DNA of 27,418 nucleotides from Fimenecus sp045632525 (GCA_045632525.1 JAZQWV010000025.1:1-27418), one strand, 5' to 3'. Positions 1-8,577 are shown, counted from the first letter of the stretch. Made by a program: numbers and translations. The notes: generated by a model not told the origin, from the letters alone.

Positions 1-1
1 C

Positions 2-478
2 GTAAACGTTTCTGCAAAGGACCTTGGCACAAATAAAGAACAGTCAATTTCAATCACATCTTCAACAAATATGTCAAAAGAAGATATTGAAAAGGCAGTT
101 CAAGATGCTGAAAAATTCGCAGAAGAAGATAAGAAACGTAAAGAAGCAGTTGACACAAGAAATGCTGCTGACCAGATGGTATATCAGGTAGAAAAAATTC
201 TCGCTGACGAAGGCGACAAACTTCCTGAAAGCGATAAAGCAGATATTCAGACAAAACTTGACGCTCTTAAAGAAGCACTCAAGGGTGAAGACCTTGAAGC
301 AATCAAGTCAAAGCAAGAAGAACTCACACAGGCTTTCTATAAGATTTCAGAAGAACTTTACAAACAGGCACAGGCTGCACAGGGTGGTGCAGATGCAGGC
401 GCTGGTTATGACCCAAATGCAGGCGCAGCACCAAATGGTGACGGCTACTACGATGCAGATTTCAAAGACGTAGAATAA
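2..478 (+). CDS. dnaK: Chaperone DnaK (Hsp70), C-terminal part only
   Basis: This is the 3' end of an Hsp70 gene; the open frame runs in from the window edge, giving 158 codons before the TAA at 476-478. The first residues (VNVSAKDLGT) are the classic end of the substrate-binding beta-sandwich. They are followed by the helical lid (SKEDIEKAVQDAEKFAEEDKKRKE) and a disordered Gly/Ala/Asp-rich tail ending DVE, as in Firmicute DnaK. An internal ATG at 71 is not the start, because the frame and the homology continue upstream of it. DnaK refolds proteins with DnaJ and GrpE in the cytoplasm, and dnaJ follows 65 bp downstream in the usual dnaK-dnaJ order. The ATPase domain and the promoter lie outside the window. 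Identification is firm. Confidence 0.97.
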   Translation, partial: VNVSAKDLGTNKEQSISITSSTNMSKEDIEKAVQDAEKFAEEDKKRKEAVDTRNAADQMVYQVEKILADEGDKLPESDKADIQTKLDALKEALKGEDLEAIKSKQEELTQAFYKISEELYKQAQAAQGGADAGAGYDPNAGAAPNGDGYYDADFKDVE

Positions 479-489
479 TTGTAAAACAA

Positions 490-517
490 ACGGACAGTTC
501 ATAAAAGAGCTGTCCGT
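490..517 (+). other. Intergenic hairpin between dnaK and dnaJ
   Basis: Perfect inverted repeat with an 11-bp stem (one G-U pair) and a 6-nt loop, starting ACGGACAG and ending CTGTCCGT. No T-run follows, so it is unlikely to be a strong terminator. It may act as a processing or stability element that sets dnaK versus dnaJ message levels. The dnaJ ribosome site (TTGGAG) lies about 15 nt beyond it. Confidence 0.6.
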
Positions 518-543
518 GAATCCCTATTATTTGGAGAATACTT

Positions 544-1692
544 ATGGCAGAAAAAAGAGACTATTATGAGGTGCTCGGTGTTGATAAATCTGCATCTGAT
601 GATGAGATTAAAAAGGCTTACCGAAAAGCAGCAAAGAAATATCACCCCGACTTAAATCCTGGTAATAAAGAAGCAGAAGAAAAGTTCAAAGAAGCAAACG
701 AAGCTTATGAAATTCTTTCTGACAGCGAGAAAAAAGCAAGATATGACCAATTCGGTCACGCAGGTGTTGACCCTAATTATGGTGCAGGTCAAGGTGGCTA
801 TGGCGGTGGCTTTGGTGGAATGGATTTCGACCTTGGCGACATCTTCGGCTCAATCTTTGGCAACGGATTTGGTGGCTTCGGTGGTGGCGGCAGAGCAAAT
901 CCTAACGCGCCGCAGCGTGGTAGTGACACTCAAGCAAGCGTTACAATCTCATTCGAAGAAGCAGCAAAAGGCTGTCCTCGTTCAATTGACACAATGAGAA
1001 TTGAAACCTGTGACGAATGTCATGGTAATGGTTGTCAAAGCGGACATTCACCAAAAACTTGTCCTGAATGTCAGGGCCGTGGTCAGGTAACAGTTCAGCA
1101 AAGAACACCATTTGGCGTTATTCAGTCTGCGAAACCTTGTACCCGTTGTAACGGCAGAGGAACAATCATTGAAAATCCTTGTAAAAAGTGTAACGGTGCA
1201 GGCAGAGTTAGAAAGAGCGTTAAAATTGATATCAATATTCCAGCGGGCGTTGATGACCGTCAAATTTTGACAGTTCGTGGCCAAGGCAACAAGGGTGTTA
1301 ATGGTGGACCTGCTGGTGACCTTAATATCGTTGTTAATGTGCGACCACACCCATTCTTTGAGCGTGATGGCTACAATGTTTGGTATGATGCTCATGTGTC
1401 ATTTATGCAAGTGGCATTGGGTTGCAAAATCAAAGTTCCAACACTTGACGGAACAGTTGAATACACAATTCCAGCGGGTTCTCAACCGGGCGATGTGTTC
1501 AAACTTCGTGGTCGTGGTATCCAAAGCAGAAGTGGTATCGGCAAAGGTGACCAACTTGTACGCATTATTGTTGATGTTCCAAAGAAACTCACAGCTAAGC
1601 AAGAAGAACTCATTAAACAACTTGCAATTGAGTTTAATGTTGATAATTTAGGTGACGATAAAAAAGGATTCTTTGGTAAAAAGAAAAAATAA
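544..1692 (+). CDS. dnaJ: Chaperone DnaJ (Hsp40, type I)
   Basis: Co-chaperone that delivers unfolded proteins to DnaK and stimulates its ATPase. The 382-aa product has the full type I layout. The J domain occupies residues about 4-70 with the HPD motif at 34-36, followed by a Gly/Phe-rich linker at about 75-118. Four CxxCxGxG zinc-binding motifs begin at Cys156, Cys173, Cys199 and Cys213. The C-terminal substrate-binding domains include DGTVEYTIPAG and end in a Lys-rich tail. The ATG at 544 has TTTGGAG 8-13 nt upstream. It follows dnaK by 65 bp, so the two are probably one heat-shock operon; a terminator at 1705-1733 closes it. Length and motifs are normal for the family. Confidence 0.98.
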   Translation: MAEKRDYYEVLGVDKSASDDEIKKAYRKAAKKYHPDLNPGNKEAEEKFKEANEAYEILSDSEKKARYDQFGHAGVDPNYGAGQGGYGGGFGGMDFDLGDIFGSIFGNGFGGFGGGGRANPNAPQRGSDTQASVTISFEEAAKGCPRSIDTMRIETCDECHGNGCQSGHSPKTCPECQGRGQVTVQQRTPFGVIQSAKPCTRCNGRGTIIENPCKKCNGAGRVRKSVKIDINIPAGVDDRQILTVRGQGNKGVNGGPAGDLNIVVNVRPHPFFERDGYNVWYDAHVSFMQVALGCKIKVPTLDGTVEYTIPAGSQPGDVFKLRGRGIQSRSGIGKGDQLVRIIVDVPKKLTAKQEELIKQLAIEFNVDNLGDDKKGFFGKKKK

Positions 1693-1704
1693 AGCATAGA
1701 ATAT

Positions 1705-1733
1705 AAGGGATGTTTAATAACATCCCTTTTTTA
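1705..1733 (+). terminator. Rho-independent terminator after dnaJ
   Basis: A 10-bp stem (AAGGGATGTT / AACATCCCTT) with a 4-nt loop, followed by a run of T. It ends the dnaK-dnaJ transcript. The hemolysin-III frame could be extended back to 1710, which lies inside this hairpin; this is one reason for choosing a later start for that gene. Confidence 0.9.
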
Positions 1734-1787
1734 TTTAATATATTGAAAAATCTCACAAATAATAGTAATATGTTTGTAGGTGATATA

Positions 1788-2456
1788 ATGAGTAGATTAG
1801 ATTCAATAAAATTAGTTGATTATTCTCGAAAAGAAGATTGGGTCAATTCAATAACTCATATAATTGGTGGCGTCTTTGCTCTTTTTGCAACCATTTTGTG
1901 CGTTGCTAGGGGAATAACATTAAATCGTGTTGATTATGTGGTTTTAAGCCTAATTTACGGCTTAACAATGCTTTCTGTGTTTGTTTGCTCATCGGTTTAT
2001 CATGGCTTGCGCCCAAATAATGCTAAAAAAGTTATGCGTGTCGTTGACCATGCAATGATTAACTTTATGATTGTGGGCACAATCACACCCTATATGGTGC
2101 TTGCAGTAGCACCCATAAATCCCATTATGGGTTGGACATTGCTTATTGCTTGCTGGGTTGCTGCAATAACTGCCGTTGTAATAACATTTACTCTTTTCAA
2201 TAAAACAAAAGTTATACAAATGGTATTATATATGGTAATCGGCTGGTCATCCTTTATGACTGTGTTTGTTTTATGGAAGCATTTCAGTAAAGATGCAATC
2301 TTTCTAATGGTCACAGGTGGAATAGCATATACAATCGGTGCAATTCTTTATGGCGTTGGCAGAAAGAAAAAATATATCCATGCCGTGTTCCATATTTTTA
2401 TAATTCTCGGCGCATTTCTTCATTTTCTTGGATTATATTTATATGTATTTGTATAA
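1788..2456 (+). CDS. Hemolysin III / PAQR-family membrane protein
   Basis: Integral membrane protein of 222 aa with about seven hydrophobic helices. It carries the marks of the HlyIII/YqfA (PAQR) family: SVYHGLRP near the first helices, VVDHAMINFMI in the middle, and a C-terminal HAVFHIFIILGAFLHFLG that supplies the paired histidines thought to bind a metal. Family members are linked to membrane lipid homeostasis; cytolytic activity is documented for only a few, so the true role here is unknown. I start at the ATG at 1788 (MSRLDSIKLVDYS). It has a GTAGGTG ribosome site just upstream, whereas the earlier in-frame ATG at 1710 lies within the dnaJ terminator. A possible promoter, TTGAAA (1743) - 17 bp - TAATAT (1766), lies very close to the start. 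It is a single-gene unit convergent with queT. Confidence 0.88.
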   Translation: MSRLDSIKLVDYSRKEDWVNSITHIIGGVFALFATILCVARGITLNRVDYVVLSLIYGLTMLSVFVCSSVYHGLRPNNAKKVMRVVDHAMINFMIVGTITPYMVLAVAPINPIMGWTLLIACWVAAITAVVITFTLFNKTKVIQMVLYMVIGWSSFMTVFVLWKHFSKDAIFLMVTGGIAYTIGAILYGVGRKKKYIHAVFHIFIILGAFLHFLGLYLYVFV

Positions 2457-2463
2457 AATTAAA

Positions 2464-2495
2464 AGCGTGATAACCAATCGGCTATCACGCTATTT
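2464..2495 (+). terminator. Terminator between convergent genes
   Basis: A 9-bp stem (AGCGTGATA / TATCACGCT) at 2464-2491, followed by ATTTTTATAATTT on the + strand. It ends the hemolysin-III transcript. Read on the - strand the same stem is followed by a T-rich stretch, so it may also serve queT. Confidence 0.8.
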
Positions 2496-3002
2496 TTATA
2501 ATTTCTTATCAAGTTTTGTCTTTTTAATAACTTTATATAACGGTATTCCAAGACCATAGCACATTACAAGTTCGCCAAACCCTACTTGAAAAGCCGAAAC
2601 TAAAAATGCCGTGAACTTAAATCCTTCTGGCATAAACAATGTGATTTCAAGACCCACAATAATCGCATTTGAAATTACAGGGAACAATGCAGAAAGTAAC
2701 GGCAAATCCTTGAACTTTATATTGCGTGTTTTATATGATAAAACCGCTGCAATAAGTGTTGCAAGTGTTCCGCAAATAACATCAACAATTCCGTAAGGAC
2801 TTGTAATATTCCCTAAAAAGCAACCAATTGTAAGTCCGGGAATAGCCGCAGGGGAGAACGCTGCGAGAATTGTCAACGCTTCAGAAAATCTAAATTGTAC
2901 TCCCATATACGCTACATTTAGCATAGCTGCAAAATAGGTGAGTCCTGCATAAATCGCTGCAATAACTGCAGCTTTAACCACATAAACCGTTTTCTTATTC
3001 AT
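2496..3002 (-). CDS. queT: Queuosine-precursor transporter, QueT family (ECF S component)
   Basis: Small membrane protein of 168 aa with about five to six hydrophobic helices. The signature VQFRFSEALTILAAFSPAAIPGLTIGC is typical of the QueT family: substrate-binding S components of energy-coupling-factor transporters that import a queuosine precursor such as preQ1. It would work with the shared EcfA/EcfT module, not seen here. The ATG at 3000-3002 is preceded by CGGAG at 3012-3016, which is the 3' end of the preQ1-I riboswitch. That regulatory element independently supports the substrate. The gene sits 61 bp after the hydrolase gene on the same strand and may be partly cotranscribed with it. 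The exact precursor imported cannot be told from sequence. Confidence 0.9.
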   Translation of the reverse strand: MNKKTVYVVKAAVIAAIYAGLTYFAAMLNVAYMGVQFRFSEALTILAAFSPAAIPGLTIGCFLGNITSPYGIVDVICGTLATLIAAVLSYKTRNIKFKDLPLLSALFPVISNAIIVGLEITLFMPEGFKFTAFLVSAFQVGFGELVMCYGLGIPLYKVIKKTKLDKKL

Positions 3003-3010
3003 TTTTTATC

Positions 3011-3053
3011 ACTCCGTAGTTTTATTTTTCGTCAGGATGGTTTCGAACTGACG
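3011..3053 (-). promoter_or_regulatory. PreQ1-I riboswitch controlling queT
   Basis: Read on the - strand, a 6-bp stem (CGTCAG / CTGACG, at 3048-3053 and 3030-3035) encloses a 12-nt loop, TTCGAAACCATC. An A-rich tail follows (GAAAAATAAAACTACGGAG). This is the minimal preQ1-I layout: one small hairpin with a UUC..A.CC-type loop, then an A-rich stretch ending in AACUA.GGAG. The tail includes the queT ribosome site (CGGAG, 9 nt before the ATG), so ligand binding would form the pseudoknot and hide that site. Placement in front of a QueT gene makes the call strong. No separate promoter is obvious before it. Confidence 0.87.
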
Positions 3054-3063
3054 TTTATGACAT

Positions 3064-4233
3064 TTATTGTTCTTCGCTTTCGCTACTTGTCATGTCTTTA
3101 AATTTTTTAACAGTATCCGCCCAGAGCTTTTTCGGGGTGGATTTTACATTTTTGTTGAGAGTTGAGAAAATTGAGCCAACACCACTTAACACAAGATTTC
3201 TCGTTTCAGGGTCAAGCTCTTTGAGAGTATCAAATACCAATGAAGTATTATTCTTGATATTTTCACTCCAGTCAAGAAAACTCTCTGCATTTTCAGCATT
3301 TGTTGACTCAATAATGTCGAACATAGCTTCAACAAACATTTTTCTCTGATTTGGGTCAGAGTTATATACCCAATCATTGAAGGTGTTATCAATGAATTGT
3401 GAACGCATATAAACCTTTTCACCGTTTATGAAATCGTTATTCTCGATTTGCCATAAGAATGGGTCGTGTTGCAAAACGCCCGAGCCGTCACTCTTAATAA
3501 TACGATATGTATCACGATTATTAAGAAGCAAACCGAATATCGATTCTTCGGGAATAAGTTTTGTGATTTTTTCTTCAGTCTGAATATAGTTGTCAGAATT
3601 AATGAACTCTTCACTGAAACCGGGACTATCAAAACTCTGAATCTCAACTATCTTTTTCTTTGCTTTGTCAGAACACATTGTGCCCGAATAAATAGCTAAA
3701 TTGCCACCTTTTGAATGACCGACAAGTGTGATATTACCCTTAATCCTTTTTGACACTTGCTCAACATAGGGTACTGATAATTTTTGCGCAGCAACAGGGG
3801 ACATATAGAGCATATTAAAATTCTCTTTCCAACCCGTAATGGTTGAATCCGTGCCCCTAAATGCGATGCAACCATCACCGTTAGGCAAAATAAATGTAAT
3901 TGCACAGAATTGAGTGTCTTGCTCATAATCAAGAATATCTTCATAGTAATTTACACGAATTTTACCGTATCTTTTACTGTATGCCACAGCATTTAGTAAT
4001 TTTTTATTTCTCTCCGCTGTTCTTTCAAGTGGAAAGAGCGCTTCATAGTCATCACATTGAAGAATTTCTGAAAGATAAAAGCCTTTGCCTTTATTTTTAG
4101 AGTCAGGAACAAGATTATCAAAACTTATGTAAGCCAGTTGAGCAAAAATTAAACCGTCAATTTTAGAAAAAGGAAGTGTATCAAAATCCTTGTGGGCATT
4201 TAAAAGCGCATAGTCAATGATATTGTGTGCCAT
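3064..4233 (-). CDS. Mbeg1-like alpha/beta-hydrolase (DUF2974-type), possible lipase
   Basis: Cytoplasmic protein of 389 aa with no signal peptide. It contains the nucleophile elbow GHSKGGNLA, with Ser174 in the G-x-S-x-G position. A conserved region before it reads FILPNGDGCIAFRGTDSTITGWKENF. After it come FDSPGFSEEF and VLQHDPFLW, which could supply the acid and the histidine. This order matches the Mbeg1-like family of lipase-fold proteins common in Firmicutes. The substrate is not known; esterase or lipase activity is inferred from the fold. I start at the ATG at 4231-4233 (MAHNIIDYALL), which has GGAG 9 nt upstream. The frame is open 17 codons further, but that runs back into the carB terminator hairpin. 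It is followed by the queT riboswitch. Confidence 0.8.
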   Translation of the reverse strand: MAHNIIDYALLNAHKDFDTLPFSKIDGLIFAQLAYISFDNLVPDSKNKGKGFYLSEILQCDDYEALFPLERTAERNKKLLNAVAYSKRYGKIRVNYYEDILDYEQDTQFCAITFILPNGDGCIAFRGTDSTITGWKENFNMLYMSPVAAQKLSVPYVEQVSKRIKGNITLVGHSKGGNLAIYSGTMCSDKAKKKIVEIQSFDSPGFSEEFINSDNYIQTEEKITKLIPEESIFGLLLNNRDTYRIIKSDGSGVLQHDPFLWQIENNDFINGEKVYMRSQFIDNTFNDWVYNSDPNQRKMFVEAMFDIIESTNAENAESFLDWSENIKNNTSLVFDTLKELDPETRNLVLSGVGSIFSTLNKNVKSTPKKLWADTVKKFKDMTSSESEEQ

Positions 4234-4258
4234 AACAAACATCTCCAAATAATAAATG

Positions 4259-4297
4259 CAGAAAGTTGAAATGAGTTTTCCCATTTCAACTTTTCTG
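4259..4297 (-). terminator. Terminator after carB
   Basis: Long hairpin with at least 12 continuous base pairs (AAAGTTGAAATG at 4262-4273 paired with CATTTCAACTTT at 4282-4293), an 8-nt loop, and outer pairs after a one-base bulge. On the - strand it lies 20 bp after the carB stop and is followed by a moderately T-rich stretch. It separates the carAB transcript from the downstream hydrolase gene. Confidence 0.8.
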
Positions 4298-4316
4298 TTT
4301 AATTATATGATTTATG

Positions 4317-7300
4317 TTAATTATTTATTTTAAGTGTTGCAATGTCAGTAAGACTCATTTTACCGTCAGGAACAATGAATGTACTTCTCATAACGCTGAG
4401 TGCAGCATCGAGAGATGTAAGACAAGATGTACCCGATTCAACAGCGAGACGACGAAGTTTGAAACCGTCACGGTCTGCAAGGCGTCCGTGTGTTGGTGTG
4501 TTAATAATGAGTGAAACTTCACCATTCTGAAGCATATCCATAATGTTAGGTGATGCACCTGTAAGTGGATTAACTTCTTTACATTCGATTCCTGCTTCGC
4601 GAATAACTTTGCAAGTACCAGGTGTTGCATAGAATTCAAATTCAGAATCTTTGAATTCTTTAAGCATTTCACCGATTTCTGCCTTGTCCTTATCACGAAC
4701 AGTAACAACAATCTTTGCGTTCTTTGGCATTGAAACTCCGCCGCCTTCGAATGCCTTGAGAAGTGCTTCGTTGTAGTCTGTTGAAATACCGAGAACTTCA
4801 CCAGTTGATTTCATTTCAGGACCAAGAGAAGTGTCAGCACCGATAATCTTTTCGAATGAGAATACAGGAAGTTTAATTGCATAATAACCGCTGTTCTTGT
4901 AAAGACCTGTGCCGTAGCCCATGTCAGCAATTCTTTCGCCGAGCATTGCTCTTGTTGCAAGTGAGATTGCAGGAATACCTGTAACCTTTGAGATATAAGG
5001 AACAGTTCTTGAAGAACGAGGGTTAACTTCGATAATATAAACTGTTTCACGAAGTACGATAAATTGTATGTTCATCATACCGATAACATGCAATGCAGAT
5101 GCAAGTCTCTTTGTATAATCAACAATTGTTTTCTGTACTTTAGGTGAGAGTGTAACTGCAGGATAAACTGAAATTGAGTCACCTGAGTGGATGCCTGCAC
5201 GGTCAATGTGTTCCATAATACCAGGAATGAGAATGTCTTTGCCGTCGCAGATAGCGTCAACTTCAACTTCTTGACCCATAAGGTATTTGTCAACAAGAAC
5301 AGGGTGTTCTGAAAGGTCAGGAATTGTTCTTGTAATAATACCCATAAATTCAATGATGTCTTCATCACTTGCTGCAATCTGCATACCTTGTCCACCAAGA
5401 ACATAACTTGGACGAACAAGAACAGGGTAGCCGAGTGAATGTGCAGCAGCAATTGCTTCTTGTGCTGTGAATACTGTCTGTCCTTTAGGACGAGCAATAT
5501 CACAGAATTCAAGAATTTCATCAAATCTTTCTCTGTCTTCTGCTGCGTCAACATGGTCAGCATCAGTACCGAGAATCTTAACACCTAAATCATTAAGTGT
5601 CTTTGTGAGTTTAATAGCAGTCTGTCCACCGAATTGAACAATAGCACCGTCAGGATTTTCAAGTTCAACAATGCTTGTGACATATTCAGGTGTAAGTGGC
5701 TCAAAATAGAGCTTATCAGAAACGTCAAAGTCAGTTGAAACTGTTTCAGGGTTATTGTTTACGATAATTGCTTCACAACCTGCTTTTTTGAGAGCCCAAA
5801 CTGAATGAACTGAACAGTAGTCAAATTCGACACCCTGACCAATACGGATTGGACCAGAACCAAGAACCATAATCTTTTTCTTATCAGTCTTTGGATTAAC
5901 TTCGTTAGCAATACCGTAATCTGAATAGTAGTAAGGTGTCTGCGCCTTGAATTCAGCAGCACAAGTATCAACGATTGAGAATGATGGCATAATATCCCAA
6001 AGTTTTCTCATGTGTTTGATAGCACTCTTTGTTGTACCAACATTTTTAGCGATAACATTGTCTGTAAAGCCCATTTTCTTAGCTGCGAAAAGAGTTTCTT
6101 TATCGCATTTACCAGATTTGAGAACTTTTTCCATCTCGACAATGTTTTTAATTTTATTCAAGAACCACATATCAATCTTTGTGATGTCGTGGATTTCTTC
6201 AAGTGAAATTCCCTTATAAATTGCAACTGCGATAGCATAAACACGCATGTTGTCAACATTATAAAGTTGTTCGTGAACTTCTTCTTTGCTCATTTCCATA
6301 AGTGAATCAAGAAGAAGTGACTCTTTGTTTTCTTCAAGAGAATGAAGTGATTTGTGAAGTGCTGCTTCGAAAGTGCGAGCGATTGACATAACTTCACCAG
6401 TAGCCTTCATCTGTGTACCAAGTGTCTTTTTAGCAGTAACAAACTTGTCAAAAGGCCATTTTGGGAACTTGCATACGATATAGTCAATTGTAGGTTCAAA
6501 TGATGCAAATGTCTTGCCTGTAACAGCGTTAGGAATTTCATCAAGACCTAAACCGAGAGCAATTTTTGACGCAACTCTCGCAATAGGGAAACCTGTTGCT
6601 TTTGATGCCAATGCAGATGAACGAGAAACACGAGGGTTAACTTCAATAACTGCATATTTGAATGATGTTGGGTGAAGAGCGAACTGAACATTACAACCAC
6701 CCTGAATGTCAAGAGCATCAATAATGTTGAGGGCAGCATTACGAAGCATTGAATATTCTTTATCCATAAGTGTCTGTGCAGGAGCAACAACGATTGAGTC
6801 ACCTGTATGAATACCAACAGGGTCCATGTTTTCCATTGAACAGATTGTAATGCAGTTACCCTTTGAGTCACGCATTGTTTCAAATTCGATTTCTTTCCAA
6901 CCTGAAATACATTTTTCAATAAGAACCTGATTTACACGAGAAAGACGGATACCGTTTGATGCGATTTCAAACAATTGCTTTTCGTCATAAGCGATACCAC
7001 CACCTGTACCACCAAGTGTGTATGCAGGACGAACAATAACAGGATAGCCGATTTTAGCAGAGAAATCGAGAGCATCTTCAACTGTTTCAACAACCAATGA
7101 TTCAATACAAGGTTCGCCAATAGCTTCCATTGTGTCTTTGAATTCTTGTCTGTCTTCAGCTTTTTTGATTGATTCGGCATTGATACCGATAAGACGGACA
7201 TTATTTTCTTTCAAGATTCCTAACTCATTTAATTCCATCGCAAGGTTAAGACCTGTTTGTCCACCAAGAGAGGGGAGAAGTGAGTCTGGTTTTTCTTTTT

Positions 7301-7532
7301 CAATAATCTTTGTAAGTGTAGGAATTGTAAGTGGTTCAATATAAACCTTATCTGCAATGTCACCATCAGTCATGATAGTAGCAGGGTTAGAGTTTACAAG
7401 AACAACTTCAACGCCTTCTTCTTTAAGAGAGCGACAAGCCTGAGTGCCGGCATAGTCAAATTCAGCAGCCTGACCGATAATGATAGGACCAGAACCTATA
7501 ACCATTACCTTTTTAATGCTTTTATCCAACAT
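4317..7532 (-). CDS. carB: Carbamoyl-phosphate synthase large subunit
   Basis: Catalytic subunit that makes carbamoyl phosphate from bicarbonate, ammonia and two ATP, for pyrimidine and arginine synthesis. The 1071-aa product has both homologous ATP-grasp halves. The first starts at KKVMVIGSGPIIIGQAAEFD and contains IEVNPRVSRSSALASKATG; the second starts at about residue 555 with KKIMVLGSGPIRIGQGVEFDY and contains IEVNPRSSRTVP. A C-terminal MGS-like allosteric domain (residues about 940-1071, ending near SVMRSTFIV) normally binds UMP or ornithine effectors. I see no break or missing signature. It starts 1 nt after the carA stop, with GGAGG inside the end of carA, so the two are translationally coupled. 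Because the carA glutaminase domain appears dead, this subunit would have to take up free ammonia. Confidence 0.97.
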   Translation of the reverse strand: MLDKSIKKVMVIGSGPIIIGQAAEFDYAGTQACRSLKEEGVEVVLVNSNPATIMTDGDIADKVYIEPLTIPTLTKIIEKEKPDSLLPSLGGQTGLNLAMELNELGILKENNVRLIGINAESIKKAEDRQEFKDTMEAIGEPCIESLVVETVEDALDFSAKIGYPVIVRPAYTLGGTGGGIAYDEKQLFEIASNGIRLSRVNQVLIEKCISGWKEIEFETMRDSKGNCITICSMENMDPVGIHTGDSIVVAPAQTLMDKEYSMLRNAALNIIDALDIQGGCNVQFALHPTSFKYAVIEVNPRVSRSSALASKATGFPIARVASKIALGLGLDEIPNAVTGKTFASFEPTIDYIVCKFPKWPFDKFVTAKKTLGTQMKATGEVMSIARTFEAALHKSLHSLEENKESLLLDSLMEMSKEEVHEQLYNVDNMRVYAIAVAIYKGISLEEIHDITKIDMWFLNKIKNIVEMEKVLKSGKCDKETLFAAKKMGFTDNVIAKNVGTTKSAIKHMRKLWDIMPSFSIVDTCAAEFKAQTPYYYSDYGIANEVNPKTDKKKIMVLGSGPIRIGQGVEFDYCSVHSVWALKKAGCEAIIVNNNPETVSTDFDVSDKLYFEPLTPEYVTSIVELENPDGAIVQFGGQTAIKLTKTLNDLGVKILGTDADHVDAAEDRERFDEILEFCDIARPKGQTVFTAQEAIAAAHSLGYPVLVRPSYVLGGQGMQIAASDEDIIEFMGIITRTIPDLSEHPVLVDKYLMGQEVEVDAICDGKDILIPGIMEHIDRAGIHSGDSISVYPAVTLSPKVQKTIVDYTKRLASALHVIGMMNIQFIVLRETVYIIEVNPRSSRTVPYISKVTGIPAISLATRAMLGERIADMGYGTGLYKNSGYYAIKLPVFSFEKIIGADTSLGPEMKSTGEVLGISTDYNEALLKAFEGGGVSMPKNAKIVVTVRDKDKAEIGEMLKEFKDSEFEFYATPGTCKVIREAGIECKEVNPLTGASPNIMDMLQNGEVSLIINTPTHGRLADRDGFKLRRLAVESGTSCLTSLDAALSVMRSTFIVPDGKMSLTDIATLKINN

Positions 7533-7533
7533 C

Positions 7534-8577
7534 TTATTTGCCCTCCTTAATCAAATTTTTAAAATCTTCAAACAAGAAAGCAGTGTTAGGACCTTTAACT
7601 GTGTCAGGAATAAACTGAACAGTCATAACTGGCTTGTTGTTGTATTTAAGTCCTTCGATTGTCTTGTCATTAACATTTATGCAAAGCACATCTGCGTTTG
7701 CAGGAACTTCTGTAACTGCATAGCCATGATTATGTGCTGTAATGTATGTTTTGTCTTTATCATTGAATCTTACAGGGTAGTTGCAACCTCTGTGACCGTG
7801 AAGCATTTTTTCTACCTTACCACCATTTGCAAGGGCAACGAGCTGGTGACCTAAGCCGATTGCAAAAATTGGCATATTATTATCCATAAGTTTCTTGATT
7901 TCTGGGATTATATCAGAAAATGCATTGTGGTCTTCAACGCCATTGCTGATTACAACGCCCTCATAACCACCTGCGAGAATTTCATCTGCATTGAGTTTTG
8001 AGAATTTAGTAACAGCATAACCACGCTGAGCGAAAGCGTTTGCGAAACTCTTTCTTGCACCAAGGTCGATAAATGCAACTTTAACGCCTTCGTTAGAAAT
8101 TTCTTCGTCAACACCTTTATATTCATTCTTTATTTCAAATGCCTTGATTTTATTAAGTAATGCATCCTTGTCAGAAATATCATCTGTAATAATAGCTTTC
8201 ATAGCACCGTTTTCACGAATATTCATAACGATTGCACGGTTGTCAAGACCAGTTACACAAGGAATATCATATTTGATAAGAAAATCTTCAAGAGTCATTT
8301 CATTTCTGAAATTTGATGGAGTGTCACAGAGTTCGTGAACTAAAAGTGCAGCAGGGTAGAGCTTGTCACTTTCCATATCTTCAAGACAAACACCATAGTT
8401 ACCAATGAGTGGGTAAGTCATAATAACACCCAAGCCTGTGTTTGATGGGTCAGAGAGCATTTCAACATATCCGGTCATTGATGTGTTGAAAATAACTTCA
8501 CATACAGTTTCTTTGAATTTTCCGGCAGCTTGTCCTTCATAAACAGCGCCGTTTTCAAGCATTAAATACGCTTTCAA
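7534..8577 (-). CDS. carA: Carbamoyl-phosphate synthase small subunit with degenerate glutaminase domain
   Basis: Normally CarA splits glutamine and feeds ammonia to CarB. The 347-aa product has a clear N-terminal CarA domain (MKAYLMLENGAVYEG, FNTSMTGYVEMLSDPS, TYPLIGNYGV, PSNFRNEMTLEDF). It keeps the framework of the class I glutamine amidotransferase domain (HGHRGCNYPVRF, AHNHGYAV). The active-site signatures are all changed, however. The usual GICLGHQ reads AIGLGHQ with Gly241 in place of the nucleophile Cys; HPEASPGP reads IPDTVKGP, so the triad His and Glu become Ile323 and Asp325; SNGPGDP reads SNGVEDH. The frame is intact, so this is not a pseudogene by interruption. The start is TTG at 8575-8577; a GAAAGG/CTGG stretch precedes it, and the N-terminus matches the family there. 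Predicted to be a structural partner without glutaminase activity. Confidence 0.93.
   Translation of the reverse strand: MKAYLMLENGAVYEGQAAGKFKETVCEVIFNTSMTGYVEMLSDPSNTGLGVIMTYPLIGNYGVCLEDMESDKLYPAALLVHELCDTPSNFRNEMTLEDFLIKYDIPCVTGLDNRAIVMNIRENGAMKAIITDDISDKDALLNKIKAFEIKNEYKGVDEEISNEGVKVAFIDLGARKSFANAFAQRGYAVTKFSKLNADEILAGGYEGVVISNGVEDHNAFSDIIPEIKKLMDNNMPIFAIGLGHQLVALANGGKVEKMLHGHRGCNYPVRFNDKDKTYITAHNHGYAVTEVPANADVLCINVNDKTIEGLKYNNKPVMTVQFIPDTVKGPNTAFLFEDFKNLIKEGK

Noticed and set aside
1710..1787. N-terminal extension of the hemolysin-III-like protein
   Set aside because: It would begin inside the dnaJ terminator and lacks a ribosome site; the ATG at 1788 has one.
7534..8577. carA as a frameshifted or interrupted pseudogene
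   Set aside because: The frame is complete, keeps the N-terminal CarA domain and much of the C-terminal framework, and is coupled to carB; only the active-site positions have changed.
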